Below are positions 1-10,223 of a stretch of DNA of 64,000 nt, piece by piece. The DNA is from Actinopolyspora mzabensis (lineage in GTDB: Bacteria; Actinomycetota; Actinomycetes; Mycobacteriales; Pseudonocardiaceae), in contig NZ_FNFM01000002.1 in the NCBI RefSeq assembly GCF_900101095.1, forward strand, positions 62,001 through 126,000, given 5' to 3'. The position numbers and the translations under genes were made by a program. Within the stretch, counting starts at the first letter, position 1. Each line of letters starts with the position of its first letter. The notes under the pieces are model-generated. The model did no database searches. It was not told the DNA's origin and saw only the letters and a list, made by a program, of their open reading frames with translations.

Positions 1-24
1 GGCTACCACCACCCTCGCAGCAGA

Positions 25-154
25 ACCGACCGCGGGTTCTCCCGTGCGGCTCTCGCGAGGACGGCCGCGACGTTGTGTAGTACCTACCCGATGTCGGGGC
101 ACCCACAGCGAGCGCCGTGCGAGAGGTTCCGCCACGGAACCAGCTACGCAACCC
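25..154 (-). repeat. Dispersed palindromic repeat, copy A
   Basis: Read on the minus strand from 154, this segment matches copy B at 26782-26902. Both share GGTTGCGTAG, then GGCGGAACCTCTCGC, then CTCGCTG.GGGT and CCCGACATCGGGTA; the second halves are more diverged. The arm 85-133 is the best conserved part. Both copies begin just after a stop codon and point the same way relative to the upstream gene (map here). It does not look coding. A REP- or MITE-like element or a mobile 3'-end module are both possible. Confidence 0.7.
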
Positions 155-177
155 GAGTGACACGCGGTGTCACTCGG
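153..177 (-). terminator. Perfect hairpin over the map stop codon
   Basis: CCGAGTGACAC (153-163), a 3-base GCG turn and GTGTCACTCGG (167-177) form an 11-bp perfect stem containing the map stop codon. No run of T follows on the minus strand; instead the GGTTGCGTAG start of repeat copy A follows. It may end or protect the secY-adk-map transcript. Confidence 0.45.
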
Positions 178-955
178 CGGTGAGCACCCAGGGTCCGTCC
201 GGCGTGATTGCCACGGTGTGCTCCCAGTGAGCGGCCCGGGAGCCGTCGACGGTCACGACGGTCCACTCGTCGGAGAGCTCCTCGCTGTCCGGCGGACCGA
301 GAGTCAGCATCGGCTCGACGGCCAGTGCCATCCCCTCCCGGAGCTTGGGCCCCTTGCCCGGCCTGCCGAGGTTGGGAAGGAAGGGCTCCATGTGCATGCG
401 GGTTCCGATACCGTGCCCGCCGTACTCGGCGATGATCCCGTAGTCGATTCCGTCCGAGGTGGCGGCAGCCCTGGCCGCGGACTCCACCGCGTGCGAGATG
501 TCGGTCAGCCTGTTACCGGCCGCGACCTTGTCGATACCCGCCCACATCGCTCGCTCGGTGGCAGCCGACAACGCCAGGTCACGTTCACCGACCGAACCGA
601 CCGGGATGGTAACGGCGGAGTCACCGTGCCACCCGTCCAGAATCGCTCCGCAGTCGACCGAGATCAGGTCGCCGTCGGCGAGCACCTCGGTCGTCGAGGG
701 GATGCCGTGCACGATCTTCTCGTTGATCGAGGCGCAGATCGAACCGGGGAAACCGTGGTAACCCTTGAAGGAGGGAGTCGCACCCGCGCCTCGGATGACC
801 TCCTCGGCGACCGAGTCGAGTTCGGCGGTACTGACCCCCGGTTTCGCCTGCTCGGTCACCGCCGCGAGGGCGCGCGCGACGACGAGTCCCGCCGCGCGCA
901 TCGCCTGAATCTCACCACTGCTCTTGAGCTCGATGCCCTTACCGCGACGCAGCAC
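170..955 (-). CDS. map: Type I methionine aminopeptidase
   Basis: Removes the initiator methionine from nascent proteins in the cytosol. The 261-residue protein has the five metal ligands of the family in order: Asp101 (SVDCG), Asp112 (HGDSA), His181 (GGHGIG), Glu214 (VEPM) and Glu245 (WEHT), plus the active-site His83 (IVHGIP). The start is GTG at 955 with an AGGGG ribosome site six bases upstream; the N-terminus RRGKGIELK matches actinobacterial MetAPs. It is the last gene of secY-adk-map, 289 bases after adk, and that spacer shows no gene. The infA/rpmJ genes that often follow are not in the window. Confidence 0.97.
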   Translation of the reverse strand: MLRRGKGIELKSSGEIQAMRAAGLVVARALAAVTEQAKPGVSTAELDSVAEEVIRGAGATPSFKGYHGFPGSICASINEKIVHGIPSTTEVLADGDLISVDCGAILDGWHGDSAVTIPVGSVGERDLALSAATERAMWAGIDKVAAGNRLTDISHAVESAARAAATSDGIDYGIIAEYGGHGIGTRMHMEPFLPNLGRPGKGPKLREGMALAVEPMLTLGPPDSEELSDEWTVVTVDGSRAAHWEHTVAITPDGPWVLTAE

Positions 956-1244
956 CGGCTGCCCCTCTCGTCAACTCAACGGCCTTACAAGAACGATTCT
1001 CGTCCCGGTACGACTCCCGGGCCACTCCCCCACCGCGGCCCGGCAACCGCGGGAGCCGGGCACTCCGGGACGGCCGAAGACCTCTTCGGCTCCGCCCCGC
1101 GTCCCGACCCCCGCGGCTCGAGTACCGTCGCGCCGGACACCACAGTTCGCGGAACGAGTTCACGCGGGGTCCGGCCACGAAATCATCTCCCCGGGAGCGG
1201 CCGCCCGGCTACGGGCAACGGATCGAACCGGGGAGCGGAACCAC

Positions 1245-1796
1245 TCAGGCACGAGCGCGCAGGGCCTCCAGAGCTCGCGAGGTGACTTCCTCGACCGGCC
1301 CGAACGCGTCGATCGTGATCAGCTTGTTCCGATAGTAGTCCAGCAGCGGCGCCGTCTCCGAGTCGTACACGTCCAGCCTGCGCCGGATGAGTTCCTCGGT
1401 GTCGTCCGAACGACCGCGGTCCAGCAGGCGCCGGACCAGCTCCTCCCGGGGAACCTCGAACTGCACCACCGCGGTGAGTTCCATCCCGTTCTCGGAGAGG
1501 ATGTTGCTGAGCACGTCGGCCTGCGGCGTCGTGCGCGGGAATCCGTCGAGCAGAAAGCCCTCGGCCGCGTCACTGGCGGCAAGTCGCTGACGCACCATCT
1601 CGTTGGTGACCTCGTCCGGCACCAGCTCCCCGGCGTCGAGGTAGCTCTTGGCCTCCTTGCCCAGCGGCGTGACGTTGTCGATGTTCTCCCGGAACAAATC
1701 GCCACTGGAGATGTGGGGGACCGCGAGATGTTCACTCAGCACGGCCGCTTGGGTGCCTTTGCCCGCACCTGGCGGGCCAACCAGAACCAATCGCAC
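1245..1796 (-). CDS. adk: Adenylate kinase, short-LID form
   Basis: Interconverts ATP + AMP and 2 ADP. The P-loop GPPGAGKGT is at residues 7-15, and the NMP region ([10 protein letters not shown]) and the DGFPRT motif follow. The LID is the short type ([16 protein letters not shown]) without zinc cysteines, which explains the 183-residue length. I place the start at GTG 1796, because GGAGG sits ten bases upstream and the protein then begins [10 protein letters not shown]. An upstream GTG at 1832 would add an unconserved His-rich dozen residues. It lies between secY and map; the 287-base gap to secY shows no gene. Confidence 0.96.
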   Translation of the reverse strand: MRLVLVGPPGAGKGTQAAVLSEHLAVPHISSGDLFRENIDNVTPLGKEAKSYLDAGELVPDEVTNEMVRQRLAASDAAEGFLLDGFPRTTPQADVLSNILSENGMELTAVVQFEVPREELVRRLLDRGRSDDTEELIRRRLDVYDSETAPLLDYYRNKLITIDAFGPVEEVTSRALEALRARA

Positions 1797-2083
1797 CAAG
1801 GGTCTGCCTCCGAATCCGTGATGATGGCTCACGCCACCGTTTGGCGGGCACTTTCGTCCCGTCTGTCATCGCACGCCCGCGCCGCGGCGACACCGGGAAG
1901 TGCTCCCGGCGGCGATCCCGCCGACACGGACATCGAGCGATCGACACCGTAACCGACGTGGCCGATTTCGCCATGTTCACCGCCCGAACTGTGGGAAACC
2001 ACTCGAAGCGGAACCGCGCCGCTCGGGGGTGGGAACCACCGAGCGGGCAGCGGCCACGGCGTCATCGCCAGGACTCTTCGAGC

Positions 2084-3394
2084 CTACCGGAGGAAGCCCT
2101 CGTAACTGCGCTGCGTGAGTTGGCTCTCGACCTGTTTGACGGTGTCCAGTCCCACGTTGACCATGATCAGGACAGCGGTTCCGCCGAACGGGAAGTTCTG
2201 CGCACCGCCCTGACCACCGGTCACCCCGAGGAAGAAGTTCGGGAGTACCGCGATGATGCCCAGGTAGAGCGCACCGGGCAACGTGATGCGCGAGAGCACG
2301 AAACTCAGGTACTCGGCAGTGGGCCGGCCCGGACGGATGCCTGGGATGAAACCGCCGAACTTCTTCATCTCGTCGGCACGCTCCTCCGGGTTGAACGTGA
2401 TCGAGACGTAGAAGTAGGCGAAGAAGATGATCATCGTCATGTACAGCAGGATGTGTACCCAGCTGGACGGGTCGACGATGTAGGTCTGAATGAAACGCGA
2501 CCACCAGGTGTTCTGGTTACCGGCGAGCTGCCCCAGCAACTGCGGGAGGTACAGCAGCGAGGAACCGAAGATCACCGGGATGACACCGGCCTGGTTGACC
2601 TTCAGCGGCAGATAGGTGGAGGTGCCGCCGTACATCCGGCGCCCGATCATGCGCTTGGCGTACTGCACCGGGATGCGGCGCTGCGCCTGCTCGACGAACA
2701 CCACGCTGGCGATGATGACCAGACCGAAGCAGCAGATCACGGCGAAGACGAAGCCGCCGCTGTTGTTCAGGATGTTGCCACCCTCGGCCGGGATGCGGGA
2801 AGCGATCGAGGTAAAGATCAGCAGCGACATGCCGTTGCCGACCCCGCGTTCGGTGATCAGCTCGCCCATCCACATCAGCAGTGCCGCACCGGCGGTCATG
2901 GTGACGACGATGACCACCATGTTCAGCACCGAGTTGTCCGGGATGACCTGCTGCTGACACCCCGGGAAGAGCTGCCCGCGCACGGCCAGCGCGACGATGC
3001 CCGTGGCCTGCAGCACGGCCAGCGCCACCGTCAGGTAGCGGGTGTACTGCGTGAGCTTGGCCTGGCCGGACTGGCCTTCCTTCTTCAACTGCTCGAACCG
3101 CGGGATCACCACCTGCAGCAGCTGAACGATGATGCTGGCGGTGATGTAGGGCATGATCCCGAGGGAAAGCACCGACAGTTGAAGCAGGGCTCCGCCACTG
3201 AAGAGGTTCAGCAACGAATAGACGCTCTGACTCTCGCCTTGTAGAACCTGCACACACTGCTGGATGTTCGGGTACGACACCCCGGGGGACGGAATCGTGG
3301 CACCCAGTCGGTACAGCACGACCATTCCCAGTGTGAACAGGATCTTACGGCGCAGGTCCGGCGTCGTCAGAGCCGAGCGGAAGGCGCCGAGCAC
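2084..3394 (-). CDS. secY: Preprotein translocase channel SecY
   Basis: Channel subunit of the SecYEG translocon in the cytoplasmic membrane. The 436 residues show the expected ten hydrophobic segments, the N-terminal DLRRKILFTLG start of TM1 and the cytosolic loop KEGQSGQAKLTQYTRY. The start is GTG 3394 with a strong AGGAGG five bases upstream. A terminator-like hairpin separates it from rplO upstream, so secY-adk-map probably has its own promoter in 3395-3710. Confidence 0.98.
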   Translation of the reverse strand: MLGAFRSALTTPDLRRKILFTLGMVVLYRLGATIPSPGVSYPNIQQCVQVLQGESQSVYSLLNLFSGGALLQLSVLSLGIMPYITASIIVQLLQVVIPRFEQLKKEGQSGQAKLTQYTRYLTVALAVLQATGIVALAVRGQLFPGCQQQVIPDNSVLNMVVIVVTMTAGAALLMWMGELITERGVGNGMSLLIFTSIASRIPAEGGNILNNSGGFVFAVICCFGLVIIASVVFVEQAQRRIPVQYAKRMIGRRMYGGTSTYLPLKVNQAGVIPVIFGSSLLYLPQLLGQLAGNQNTWWSRFIQTYIVDPSSWVHILLYMTMIIFFAYFYVSITFNPEERADEMKKFGGFIPGIRPGRPTAEYLSFVLSRITLPGALYLGIIAVLPNFFLGVTGGQGGAQNFPFGGTAVLIMVNVGLDTVKQVESQLTQRSYEGFLR

Positions 3395-3831
3395 GCAGAC
3401 CTCCTGTGCGCGAGCCGGTAGTCACCGGCCGATGTCGGTGGCCGACTCACGAGTCGCCCACGGCTGGATTCCGTCAACGGTTCCGTACCACGGCGTGGCA
3501 CGGAACCGCCGCACGGACTCTAACAGCATTCACCCCGCCCGTAGTAGCCACCTGCGGACAACGGCAACGAAACGGCACCCGAACAACACTCACGGTGATC
3601 AATGAGCAGCCACTTCGGACACTGTTCGCGATCGGCGAACCCGACGTGTGGCTGTCGGTACCACGTGTTCGAAGGCGAAATCACCGCTCACCGACAGCGG
3701 GAGCACCGCCGGAGCAAAAGAACGGGCCGGTCGACAGCGAAGTCGACCGGCCCGAAATCGTGAACCGCGCGACGCGGCGCGGGTTCGATCGCACCGGAAC
3801 ATCACCCCGTGGTGGGGTGGTTCGTCCGGGC
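3395..3831. other. rplO-secY intergenic region
   Basis: About 440 bases without a gene. It holds the rplO terminator near the rplO end and, by position, the secY promoter. I could not pick a convincing -35/-10 pair. No RNA gene is visible. Confidence 0.5.
3711..3754 (-). terminator. Rho-independent terminator after rplO
   Basis: CGGGCCGGTCGAC (3723-3735), loop AGCGAA, GTCGACCGGCCCG (3742-3754): a perfect 13-bp GC-rich stem. On the minus strand it is followed by TTCTTTTGCT. It ends the spc operon. Confidence 0.85.
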
Positions 3832-4281
3832 TCAGCGCTCCTGCTTGGTGGCGCTGCCGCCCGCGGCCGCGATCTTGTCCTTGGCACTGCCCGTGAACGC
3901 GTGCGCGGTCACGTCCAGTTTCACCCCATCGAGATCCCCGCCGCCGAGAATCTTGACGAGTTCGCCCTTCTTGAGCAGTCCGGAGGCGATCAGTTCGTCG
4001 ATGCCGACCTTGCCACCCTGCGGGAAGCGCTCGGCCAGCTTGCCGATGTTGATGCCCTGGTACTCCACCCGGTTCGGGTTCTTGAAGCCACGCAGCTTGG
4101 GCAGCCGGATCTGCAGCGGCATCTGGCCGCCCTCGAACCCGGGCGCCACTGTCTTGCGCGCCTTGGTCCCCTTGGTACCGCGACCCGCGGTCTTGCCCTT
4201 GGAGGCTTCACCACGGCCGACCCGGATCCTGCTCCGCTTGGAACCGGGAGCGGGCCGCAGATCGTGAATCTTGATGGCCAT
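3832..4281 (-). CDS. rplO: Ribosomal protein L15 (uL15)
   Basis: Large-subunit assembly protein, 149 residues. The N-terminus [20 protein letters not shown] and the Gly/Lys-rich [16 protein letters not shown] region are diagnostic. The ATG overlaps the rpmD stop by one base. It is the last gene of the spc operon, followed by the 3723-3754 terminator. Confidence 0.98.
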   Translation of the reverse strand: MAIKIHDLRPAPGSKRSRIRVGRGEASKGKTAGRGTKGTKARKTVAPGFEGGQMPLQIRLPKLRGFKNPNRVEYQGINIGKLAERFPQGGKVGIDELIASGLLKKGELVKILGGGDLDGVKLDVTAHAFTGSAKDKIAAAGGSATKQER

Positions 4282-4466
4282 TACTCGACGACCTCCTCGA
4301 CCGAAACAAGGTGGCCGACGGTGTCGACCTGACCACGAACCGTGGGACTGTTCGGCCGAACGACCGTCTGGCCGATCTTACGCAGCCCGAGGGTGCGCAT
4401 GGCGTCACGCTGGTTGGGCTTGGTGCCGACCAGACCACGCGTCTGGGTGATCTTGAGTTTGTTCAT
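4281..4466 (-). CDS. rpmD: Ribosomal protein L30 (uL30)
   Basis: Sixty-one residues, the standard L30 length, beginning [20 protein letters not shown]. The frame stays open upstream to 4538, but those codons overlap rpsE and are not L30. ATG 4466 starts four bases after the rpsE stop (4471), and its stop overlaps the rplO start. Confidence 0.97.
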   Translation of the reverse strand: MNKLKITQTRGLVGTKPNQRDAMRTLGLRKIGQTVVRPNSPTVRGQVDTVGHLVSVEEVVE

Positions 4467-4470
4467 CGGC

Positions 4471-5082
4471 TCAGACCTCCTGACCCGCGCGCTGGCGCAG
4501 CATCCGGGCGGGAGCCACGTCCTCCATCGGGAGACCACGGCGGGCCGCGACCTCCTCGGGACGCTGCAGCTCCTTCAGCGCGGTGACGGTGGCCTGCACG
4601 ATGTTGAGCGCGTTGCCGCTGCCCAGCGACTTGCTCAGCACGTCGTGCACACCGGCACACTCCAGCACCGCACGGACCGGGCCACCCGCGATGACACCGG
4701 TACCCGGGCTGGCCGGGCGCAGCAGCACCTTGCCCGCGGCGTCCTCACCCTGCACCGGGTGAGTGATGGTGCCCGCCACCCGCGGTACGCGGAAGTAGTT
4801 CTTCTTGGCTTCCTCGACCCCCTTGGCGATGGCGGAAGGCACTTCCTTGGCCTTGCCGTAACCAACGCCGACGAGGCCGTCGCCGTCACCGCAGACGACC
4901 AGGGCGGTGAAACTGAACCGCCGGCCACCCTTGACGACCTTCGCGACCCGGTTGATGGTCACTACACGCTCGAACTGCGGGGATTTTTCCTGGGCCGCCC
5001 CGCCACGGCCGCCGTCGCGGCGGTCCTTGCGGTCCTTGCCGCCGGATTCCGAACCGCCTTCACGCCGAGTGCGTCCAGGCAT
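4471..5082 (-). CDS. rpsE: Ribosomal protein S5 (uS5)
   Basis: Small-subunit protein of the decoding-fidelity region, 203 residues. The charged, low-complexity N-terminus (about 30 residues rich in Gly, Arg, Asp and Lys) is typical of actinobacteria. The double-stranded RNA-binding fold begins near [19 protein letters not shown], and the [13 protein letters not shown] segment is conserved. It sits between rplR (65-base gap) and rpmD. Confidence 0.98.
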   Translation of the reverse strand: MPGRTRREGGSESGGKDRKDRRDGGRGGAAQEKSPQFERVVTINRVAKVVKGGRRFSFTALVVCGDGDGLVGVGYGKAKEVPSAIAKGVEEAKKNYFRVPRVAGTITHPVQGEDAAGKVLLRPASPGTGVIAGGPVRAVLECAGVHDVLSKSLGSGNALNIVQATVTALKELQRPEEVAARRGLPMEDVAPARMLRQRAGQEV

Positions 5083-5147
5083 CAGGCGTCCCTTCCGTTA
5101 CGTGCTGTCATCCTTCGTACGACGACGATGTGGTTATTGCGCACTTC

Positions 5148-5552
5148 TCAGAACTCCAGACCGCCGCCACGCGCAGCGTCCGCGAGAGCCGCGACCCGGC
5201 CGTGGTAGGCGTTGCCGCCACGGTCGAACACGACCTTCTCGACTCCTGCCTCGGAGGCCCGCTGCGCGACCAGCTCACCCACGCGGGTGGACTGGGCCGT
5301 CTTGTCACCCTCGAACGAGCGCATGTCGGGCTCGTGGGTGGAAGCGGCAGCCAGGGTGTGACCGATCGTGTCGTCGATGACCTGCGCGACGATGTGCTTG
5401 GTGGATCGGCTGACAACCAGCCGCGGCCGCTGCGGGGTACCGCTGATCTTCTTGCGGAGTCGAACGTGCCGCTGGTCCCGGGAACGGCGACGCTCGCCCG
5501 CGATGCTCTTGCCCGCCGGCTTCTTCCTGGTGGCTGTGGTGCTCTCGCTCAT
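5148..5552 (-). CDS. rplR: Ribosomal protein L18 (uL18)
   Basis: Binds 5S rRNA together with L5. About 134 residues; [22 protein letters not shown]-type core and C-terminal [17 protein letters not shown] are characteristic. I prefer ATG 5552, two bases after the rplF stop, over the GTG at 5558. Confidence 0.97.
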   Translation of the reverse strand: MSESTTATRKKPAGKSIAGERRRSRDQRHVRLRKKISGTPQRPRLVVSRSTKHIVAQVIDDTIGHTLAAASTHEPDMRSFEGDKTAQSTRVGELVAQRASEAGVEKVVFDRGGNAYHGRVAALADAARGGGLEF

Positions 5553-5554
5553 GG

Positions 5555-6094
5555 TCACTTACCCGTCTTCCCGACCTTGCGGCGGATCTTCTCGCCCGCG
5601 TAGCGCACGCCCTTGCCGTTGTACGGCTCGGGCAGACGCAGCTTGCGGATCCTGGCGGCTACCTCGCCGACGAGCTGCTTGTCGACGCCCTTGACCGAAA
5701 GTTTGGCCGGGCCGTCCGTGGCGAACTCGATGCCTTCCGGGGGCTCCATGACCACGGGGTGGCTGTAGCCGAGGGAGAACTCGAGCTTCTGCCCCTTCTG
5801 CACCACGCGGTAGCCCACGCCCTGGATTTCGAGATCCTTCTGGAAACCCTGGCTCACGCCGACAACCATGTTGTTGATCAGGCTGCGGGACAGACCGTGC
5901 AGCGAGCGGTTCGCCCGCTCGTCGTCCGGACGCTTCACCAGCAGCGAGCCGTCCGAGTCCTGCTCGACCCTGATCGGTTCGGAAATGTTCTGTTGCAGCT
6001 TGCCCTTGGGGCCGTTCACCGTAACCGTCTGGCCGTCGATGCTCACATCGACGCCGGAGGGAACGGTGATCGGCAACTTCCCGATGCGCGACAT
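5555..6094 (-). CDS. rplF: Ribosomal protein L6 (uL6)
   Basis: 179 residues from ATG 6094 ([20 protein letters not shown]), the usual L6 length, with the C-terminal signature [20 protein letters not shown]. The frame is open further upstream, but that part overlaps rpsH. It lies 16 bases after rpsH. Confidence 0.98.
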   Translation of the reverse strand: MSRIGKLPITVPSGVDVSIDGQTVTVNGPKGKLQQNISEPIRVEQDSDGSLLVKRPDDERANRSLHGLSRSLINNMVVGVSQGFQKDLEIQGVGYRVVQKGQKLEFSLGYSHPVVMEPPEGIEFATDGPAKLSVKGVDKQLVGEVAARIRKLRLPEPYNGKGVRYAGEKIRRKVGKTGK

Positions 6095-6110
6095 ACCGTA
6101 AACTCCTCCT

Positions 6111-6509
6111 TCACCAGACGTAGGCGAGGACTTCCCCGCCCACACCGTTCCGCATCGCTTGGCGGTCCGTTTGCAGACCGCTCGACGTCGAGATGATGGC
6201 GATGCCCAGTCCCCCCAGAACCTTGGGAAGGTTCGTGGACTTGGCATACACCCGCAGCCCCGGCTTGGAAACCCGGCGCAGCCCGGTGATGGACTTCTCG
6301 CGGTTGGGCCCGAACTTGAGCTCCACGACCAGTTCCTTGGTCTTGGCGCCCTGCTGTTCACGAGAGCCGGCCACGTAACCCTCGCGCTGAAGAATGTCGG
6401 CGATGTTCGCCTTGAGTTTGGAGTGCGGCATCACGATCTCGTCGTGGTATGCGCGACTCCCGTTGCGCAGACGCGTCAGCATGTCTGCGATCGGATCGGT
6501 CATCGTCAT
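6111..6509 (-). CDS. rpsH: Ribosomal protein S8 (uS8)
   Basis: 132 residues from ATG 6509 ([17 protein letters not shown]), with AGGG five bases upstream; the C-terminal [20 protein letters not shown] is diagnostic. The frame is open for another 68 codons upstream, but that region is not conserved S8 and contains a palindrome, so I do not include it. S8 is the autoregulator of spc operons in E. coli. Confidence 0.97.
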   Translation of the reverse strand: MTMTDPIADMLTRLRNGSRAYHDEIVMPHSKLKANIADILQREGYVAGSREQQGAKTKELVVELKFGPNREKSITGLRRVSKPGLRVYAKSTNLPKVLGGLGIAIISTSSGLQTDRQAMRNGVGGEVLAYVW

Positions 6510-6543
6510 GGTGACCCTGTCAACCTTTCTCGTTCGGTTCCCC

Positions 6544-6584
6544 GGGCCCGGATACCGCGAACCGCGGTTCGCAGGTCTGGGCCC
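6544..6584. repeat. Long palindrome upstream of rpsH
   Basis: A perfect 16-base core GCGAACCGCGGTTCGC (6557-6572) is flanked by partly matching arms ending in GGGCCC on both sides. It lies in an unusually long 233-base rpsN-rpsH spacer that otherwise shows nothing. A regulatory hairpin in the operon mRNA, or an internal promoter/operator, are both possible. Confidence 0.55.
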
Positions 6585-6742
6585 TGGCCTGAACGAAGTC
6601 GGGGTACTGGCTGCCCGCTCCCGAAGAACCTTCGCAGCGGTCAGTCCGTTGTCGTCGCGAGCCGTTGCCGGGCTGCAGCCACTGGTTTCGGTACCGGTGA
6701 CGAGACGCTCCACCGTCTGGGGAGTCGTCCCGTCTCACGACC

Positions 6743-6928
6743 TCACCAGGAGGACTTGCTAACCCCGGGCAGCTCGCCCGCGTGGGCCATCTCGCGGAAG
6801 CAGATCCGGCAGAGCCCGAACTTCCGCAGGACCGCCCGGGACCTTCCGCAACGCTGGCAACGAGTGTAGGTACGCACCCGGAACTTCGGCTTGCGTGCCG
6901 CCTTGTTGATCAGTGCTTTCTTGGCCAT
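6743..6928 (-). CDS. rpsN: Ribosomal protein S14, zinc type (uS14)
   Basis: Sixty-one residues with two CxxC pairs (CQRC and CRIC), the short zinc-binding S14 form. The C-terminus [18 protein letters not shown] is typical. It follows rplE by 43 bases. The zinc-independent paralogue found in many actinobacteria is not in this window. Confidence 0.98.
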   Translation of the reverse strand: MAKKALINKAARKPKFRVRTYTRCQRCGRSRAVLRKFGLCRICFREMAHAGELPGVSKSSW

Positions 6929-6971
6929 CGGCCCAGTTCTCCTAGTCTCGATCCGCAGCGACGGCCACGAG

Positions 6972-7547
6972 TCACTGTTCCCGGAACGGGAATCCCAGCT
7001 GCCGCAGCAGCGACCTGCCTTCTTCGTCGGTGGTGGCCGTTGTCACTACCGTGATGTCCATACCGCGCGAACGGTCGATCGAGTCCTGGTCGATCTCGTG
7101 GAACATCGACTGGTCGTTGAGACCGAACGTGTAGTTGCCGTTACCGTCGAACTGCTTCGGCGACAGCCCCCGGAAGTCCCGGATCCGCGGCAGGGAGATG
7201 GAGACCAGCCGGTCCACGAACTCCCACATCCGTGCGCCACGCAGCGTCGCCCTGGCGCCGATCGGCATACCCTCGCGGACCTTGAACTGCGCGATGGACT
7301 TGCGTGCCTTGCGCACCTCGGCGCGCTGGCCGGTGATAGTCGCGAGGTCGCGAACAGCGCCCTCGATCAGTTTGCTGTCCCGCGCGGCATCGCCCACACC
7401 CATGTTGACGACGACCTTGACCATGCCCGGCACCAGCATCGGATTGGAGTACTGGAACTCCTCCTTGAGCGCCGGTACGATCTCGTCGCGGTAGCGGGCC
7501 TTCAGCCGCGGGACAATCCTCTCGGTGTTCTTCTCAGTGGTAGTCAC
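6972..7547 (-). CDS. rplE: Ribosomal protein L5 (uL5)
   Basis: 5S rRNA-binding protein, 191 residues, GTG start at 7547. Conserved segments are [37 protein letters not shown] and the C-terminal [20 protein letters not shown]. Three bases separate it from rplX. Confidence 0.98.
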   Translation of the reverse strand: MTTTEKNTERIVPRLKARYRDEIVPALKEEFQYSNPMLVPGMVKVVVNMGVGDAARDSKLIEGAVRDLATITGQRAEVRKARKSIAQFKVREGMPIGARATLRGARMWEFVDRLVSISLPRIRDFRGLSPKQFDGNGNYTFGLNDQSMFHEIDQDSIDRSRGMDITVVTTATTDEEGRSLLRQLGFPFREQ

Positions 7548-7550
7548 GAG

Positions 7551-7865
7551 TTAGATGTCCTTACCGTTGCGGCGAGAGATCCGAACCTTCTTGCCGTCTT
7601 CGCCGGTGCGGTAGCCGACGCGGGTGGGCTTACCGTCCGAGTCCACGACCATGACGTTGCTGACGTGGATCGCGGCTTCCTGCGTCACGATGCCGCCGGA
7701 CTGCGCACCACGCTCGGTACGCGAGACGCGCGTGTGCTTCTTGATCTGGTTGACGCCCTCGACCAGCACACGCTCCCGGCTCGGGAAGGCCTGGATGACC
7801 TTGCCCCGGGCACCCTTGTCCTTACCGGCGATGACGACGACCGTGTCGCCCTTCTTCACCTTCAT
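7551..7865 (-). CDS. rplX: Ribosomal protein L24 (uL24)
   Basis: About 104 residues from ATG 7865 ([21 protein letters not shown]), a KOW-domain assembly initiator. The start overlaps the rplN stop by one base (TGATG); the GTG one codon upstream is less likely. Confidence 0.97.
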   Translation of the reverse strand: MKVKKGDTVVVIAGKDKGARGKVIQAFPSRERVLVEGVNQIKKHTRVSRTERGAQSGGIVTQEAAIHVSNVMVVDSDGKPTRVGYRTGEDGKKVRISRRNGKDI

Positions 7866-8233
7866 CACAGCACCTCCGGCGCGAGCGAGATGATCTTCAT
7901 GAACTTCTTCTCACGCAGCTCACGCCCGACGGGGCCGAAGATACGGGTACCTCGCGGGTCACCACCCGGCCTGACCAGGACGGCGGCGTTCTCGTCGAAC
8001 CGGATGTAGGAACCGTCCGGACGACGCTTCTCCTTCTTCTGGCGGACGATTACCGCCTTGACCACATCCCCACGCTTGACACCGGCGGCGGGAATGGCTT
8101 CCTTGACGGTAGCCACCACCACGTCGCCGATACCCGCGTAGCGCCGACCGGAACCACCGAGCACCCTGATCGTGAGGATCTCCTTGGCCCCGGTGTTGTC
8201 GGCGACTCGCAGTCGCGACTCCTGCTGGATCAC
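7865..8233 (-). CDS. rplN: Ribosomal protein L14 (uL14)
   Basis: 122 residues, the family length, when started at GTG 8233, which has AGGAG five bases upstream and gives the canonical [19 protein letters not shown]. First gene of the spc operon; the hairpin after rpsQ separates it from the S10 operon, so a promoter in 8234-8323 is likely. Confidence 0.97.
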   Translation of the reverse strand: MIQQESRLRVADNTGAKEILTIRVLGGSGRRYAGIGDVVVATVKEAIPAAGVKRGDVVKAVIVRQKKEKRRPDGSYIRFDENAAVLVRPGGDPRGTRIFGPVGRELREKKFMKIISLAPEVL

Positions 8234-8323
8234 CTTTACTCCTGACCCTAAGTTTCCGCACACGCTGTGCGGAGACACTTTGGCACGCCCGATTTCCGAC
8301 CCGGCATGCGCGGTCACAACAAC

Positions 8324-8353
8324 CCGCGGGGGGCTTGCCGCTGCCCCCCGCGG
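8324..8353 (-). terminator. Hairpin terminator between rpsQ and rplN
   Basis: CCGCGGGGGGC (8324-8334), 8-base loop, GCCCCCCGCGG (8343-8353): a perfect 11-bp stem six bases after the rpsQ stop. The minus strand continues GGGTTGTTGTG, a weak T-rich tail. It probably marks the S10/spc boundary. Confidence 0.7.
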
Positions 8354-8359
8354 ATGGCG

Positions 8360-8638
8360 TTACTTGGCCTTCTCCTGGATCTCGACCAACCGCCAGCGCT
8401 TCGAGGCCGACAGCGGACGAGTCTCCATCAACGACACCCGGTCGCCGATGCCCGCCTCGTTGTTCTCGTCATGCACCTTGACCTTGGTGGTCTTACGCAT
8501 GATCTTGCCGTAGAGCGGGTGCTTCTTACGATCCTCGAGGGCCACGACCACCGTCTTGTCCATCTTGTCCGAGACGACGTAGCCCTCACGGGTCTTGCGC
8601 TGGTTGCGCTGCTGCTCTTGCGTGACTGTTTCGGTCAT
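8360..8638 (-). CDS. rpsQ: Ribosomal protein S17 (uS17)
   Basis: 92 residues, OB-fold 16S rRNA binder. [21 protein letters not shown] and [14 protein letters not shown]-like core ([20 protein letters not shown]) are diagnostic. Its ATG overlaps the rpmC stop by four bases. Confidence 0.98.
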   Translation of the reverse strand: MTETVTQEQQRNQRKTREGYVVSDKMDKTVVVALEDRKKHPLYGKIMRKTTKVKVHDENNEAGIGDRVSLMETRPLSASKRWRLVEIQEKAK

Positions 8639-8877
8639 GCCGCGCCCTCCTCGGCGCCCTCGGGAGACACGGAGAGGCCCAGCTCACGTTCACGCATGAT
8701 CGTGTAGATCCGAGCGATGTCCCGACGAACGACGCGCAACCTTCGATTGTTCTGCAACTGCCCGGTAGCCATCTGGAACCGAAGGTTGAACAACTCCTCC
8801 TTCGATTCACGCAGCCGGGAGACGAGCTCCTCGTCGTTGAGTTCCCGGAGCTCGGTAGCGGTGACGCCAGCCGCCAT
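8635..8877 (-). CDS. rpmC: Ribosomal protein L29 (uL29)
   Basis: Eighty residues, all-helical: [20 protein letters not shown] and the [19 protein letters not shown] helix near the tunnel exit. The start overlaps the rplP stop by one base. Confidence 0.97.
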   Translation of the reverse strand: MAAGVTATELRELNDEELVSRLRESKEELFNLRFQMATGQLQNNRRLRVVRRDIARIYTIMRERELGLSVSPEGAEEGAA

Positions 8878-9296
8878 CAGAAGTCACCACCCTCGCGGGA
8901 CACGATCTTGCACTTCATCGGAAGCTTGTGGACCGCGCGCCTCAATGCCTCGTAAGCGATCTTTTCGTTCGGGTAGTTCAGCTCGAAAACCACCCGGCCC
9001 GGCTTGACGTTGGCGATCCAGTACTCCGGCGAACCCTTACCGGAACCCATGCGGGTCTCGGCGGGCTTCTTGGTCAGCGGGCGGTCCGGGAAGATGTTGA
9101 TCCACACCTTGCCGCCACGCTTGACGTGCCGGGTGATCGCGATACGGGCCGACTCGATCTGCCGGTTGGTCACGTAGGCGTGTTCCAGCGCCTGGATGCC
9201 GTACTCGCCGAAGTTGATCCGGGTGCCGCCCTTGGCGAAGCCCTTACGCTTCGGCGCGTGGCTCTTGCGCCACCTGACCTTGCGTGGGACGAGCAC
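8877..9296 (-). CDS. rplP: Ribosomal protein L16 (uL16)
   Basis: 139 residues beginning [20 protein letters not shown], with [20 protein letters not shown]. Binds 23S rRNA near the A-site tRNA elbow. Three bases downstream of rpsC. Confidence 0.98.
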   Translation of the reverse strand: MLVPRKVRWRKSHAPKRKGFAKGGTRINFGEYGIQALEHAYVTNRQIESARIAITRHVKRGGKVWINIFPDRPLTKKPAETRMGSGKGSPEYWIANVKPGRVVFELNYPNEKIAYEALRRAVHKLPMKCKIVSREGGDF

Positions 9297-9299
9297 TTG

Positions 9300-10223
9300 T
9301 CAGTCCTCCGTCTTCTCATCAGCGTGCGGCTCGCTGACAGCCGGAGCGTTCGCGGCGGCGGCGTCCGTCGCCGTCTGCTCCTGCTGCGGGCTCTCCGCGG
9401 AGCCACCGGACTTACCGCCCTTGGCTGCGGCACGGCCACCCTCGGTGCCCACGTTCGTGGTGCCGGAGGCACCCGAACGACGACGGCCGCCACGCTCGGA
9501 ACGGCCGCCACGGCCGCCCTCGCGACCGCCGCCACCGCCGCCGCCCTCACCGCGCGGCGGGCGCACCTCGGACTCCTGCTGCTTCTGCTTCAGGCCACCG
9601 ATGAGCTCGCCCTTGTAGATCCAGACCTTCACACCGATCCGGCCGAAGGTCGTACGAGCCTCGAAGAACCCGTAGTCCATGTCCGCACGCAGCGTGTGCA
9701 GCGGCACCTGGCCCTCACGGTAGAACTCCGAGCGGGACATCTCGGCGCCGCCGAGCCTGCCACTGCACTGCACCCGGATTCCCTTGACCTGGGAGGAGCG
9801 CATGGCCGACTGCATGCCCTTGCGCATGGCCCTGCGGAAGGACACCCGGTTCGACAGCTGCTCGGCGATCCCCTGGGCGACCAGCTGAGCGTCGGCCTCG
9901 GAGTTCTTGACCTCGAGGATGTTGAGCTGAACCTGCTTACCGGTCAGCTTCTCCAGCGAACCGCGGATGCGGTCCGCCTCGGCACCCCGCCGACCGATGA
10001 CGATTCCCGGCCGTGCGGTGTGAATGTCCACCCTCACCCGCTCGCGAGTGCGCTCGATCTCCACCTTGGAGATCCCGGCGCGCTCCATCCCGCGGGAGAG
10101 ATGACGGCGGATCTTGACGTCCTCCGCGACGTACTCCGCGTATTGCTTGTCGGCGTACCAGCGCGACTTCCAGTCCGTGGTGATGCCGAGCCGGAAGCCG
10201 TGCGGGTTGATTTTCTGACCCAC
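9300..10223 (-). CDS. rpsC: Ribosomal protein S3 (uS3) with a long Gly/Arg tail
   Basis: The first about 215 residues are ordinary S3: KH domain near [21 protein letters not shown] and the [21 protein letters not shown]-domain. The last 90 residues are low complexity: a Gly run, Arg/Gly repeats ([17 protein letters not shown]) and then an Ala/Glu/Gln-rich end. Such tails are common in actinobacterial S3, but this one is long (307 residues in all). GTG start at 10223, overlapping the rplV stop by one base. Confidence 0.97.
   Translation of the reverse strand: MGQKINPHGFRLGITTDWKSRWYADKQYAEYVAEDVKIRRHLSRGMERAGISKVEIERTRERVRVDIHTARPGIVIGRRGAEADRIRGSLEKLTGKQVQLNILEVKNSEADAQLVAQGIAEQLSNRVSFRRAMRKGMQSAMRSSQVKGIRVQCSGRLGGAEMSRSEFYREGQVPLHTLRADMDYGFFEARTTFGRIGVKVWIYKGELIGGLKQKQQESEVRPPRGEGGGGGGGREGGRGGRSERGGRRRSGASGTTNVGTEGGRAAAKGGKSGGSAESPQQEQTATDAAAANAPAVSEPHADEKTED

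Noticed and set aside
6510-6713. N-terminal extension of rpsH in the same open frame
   Set aside because: S8 is complete from ATG 6509 with its own ribosome site; the extension is unconserved and runs through a palindrome.
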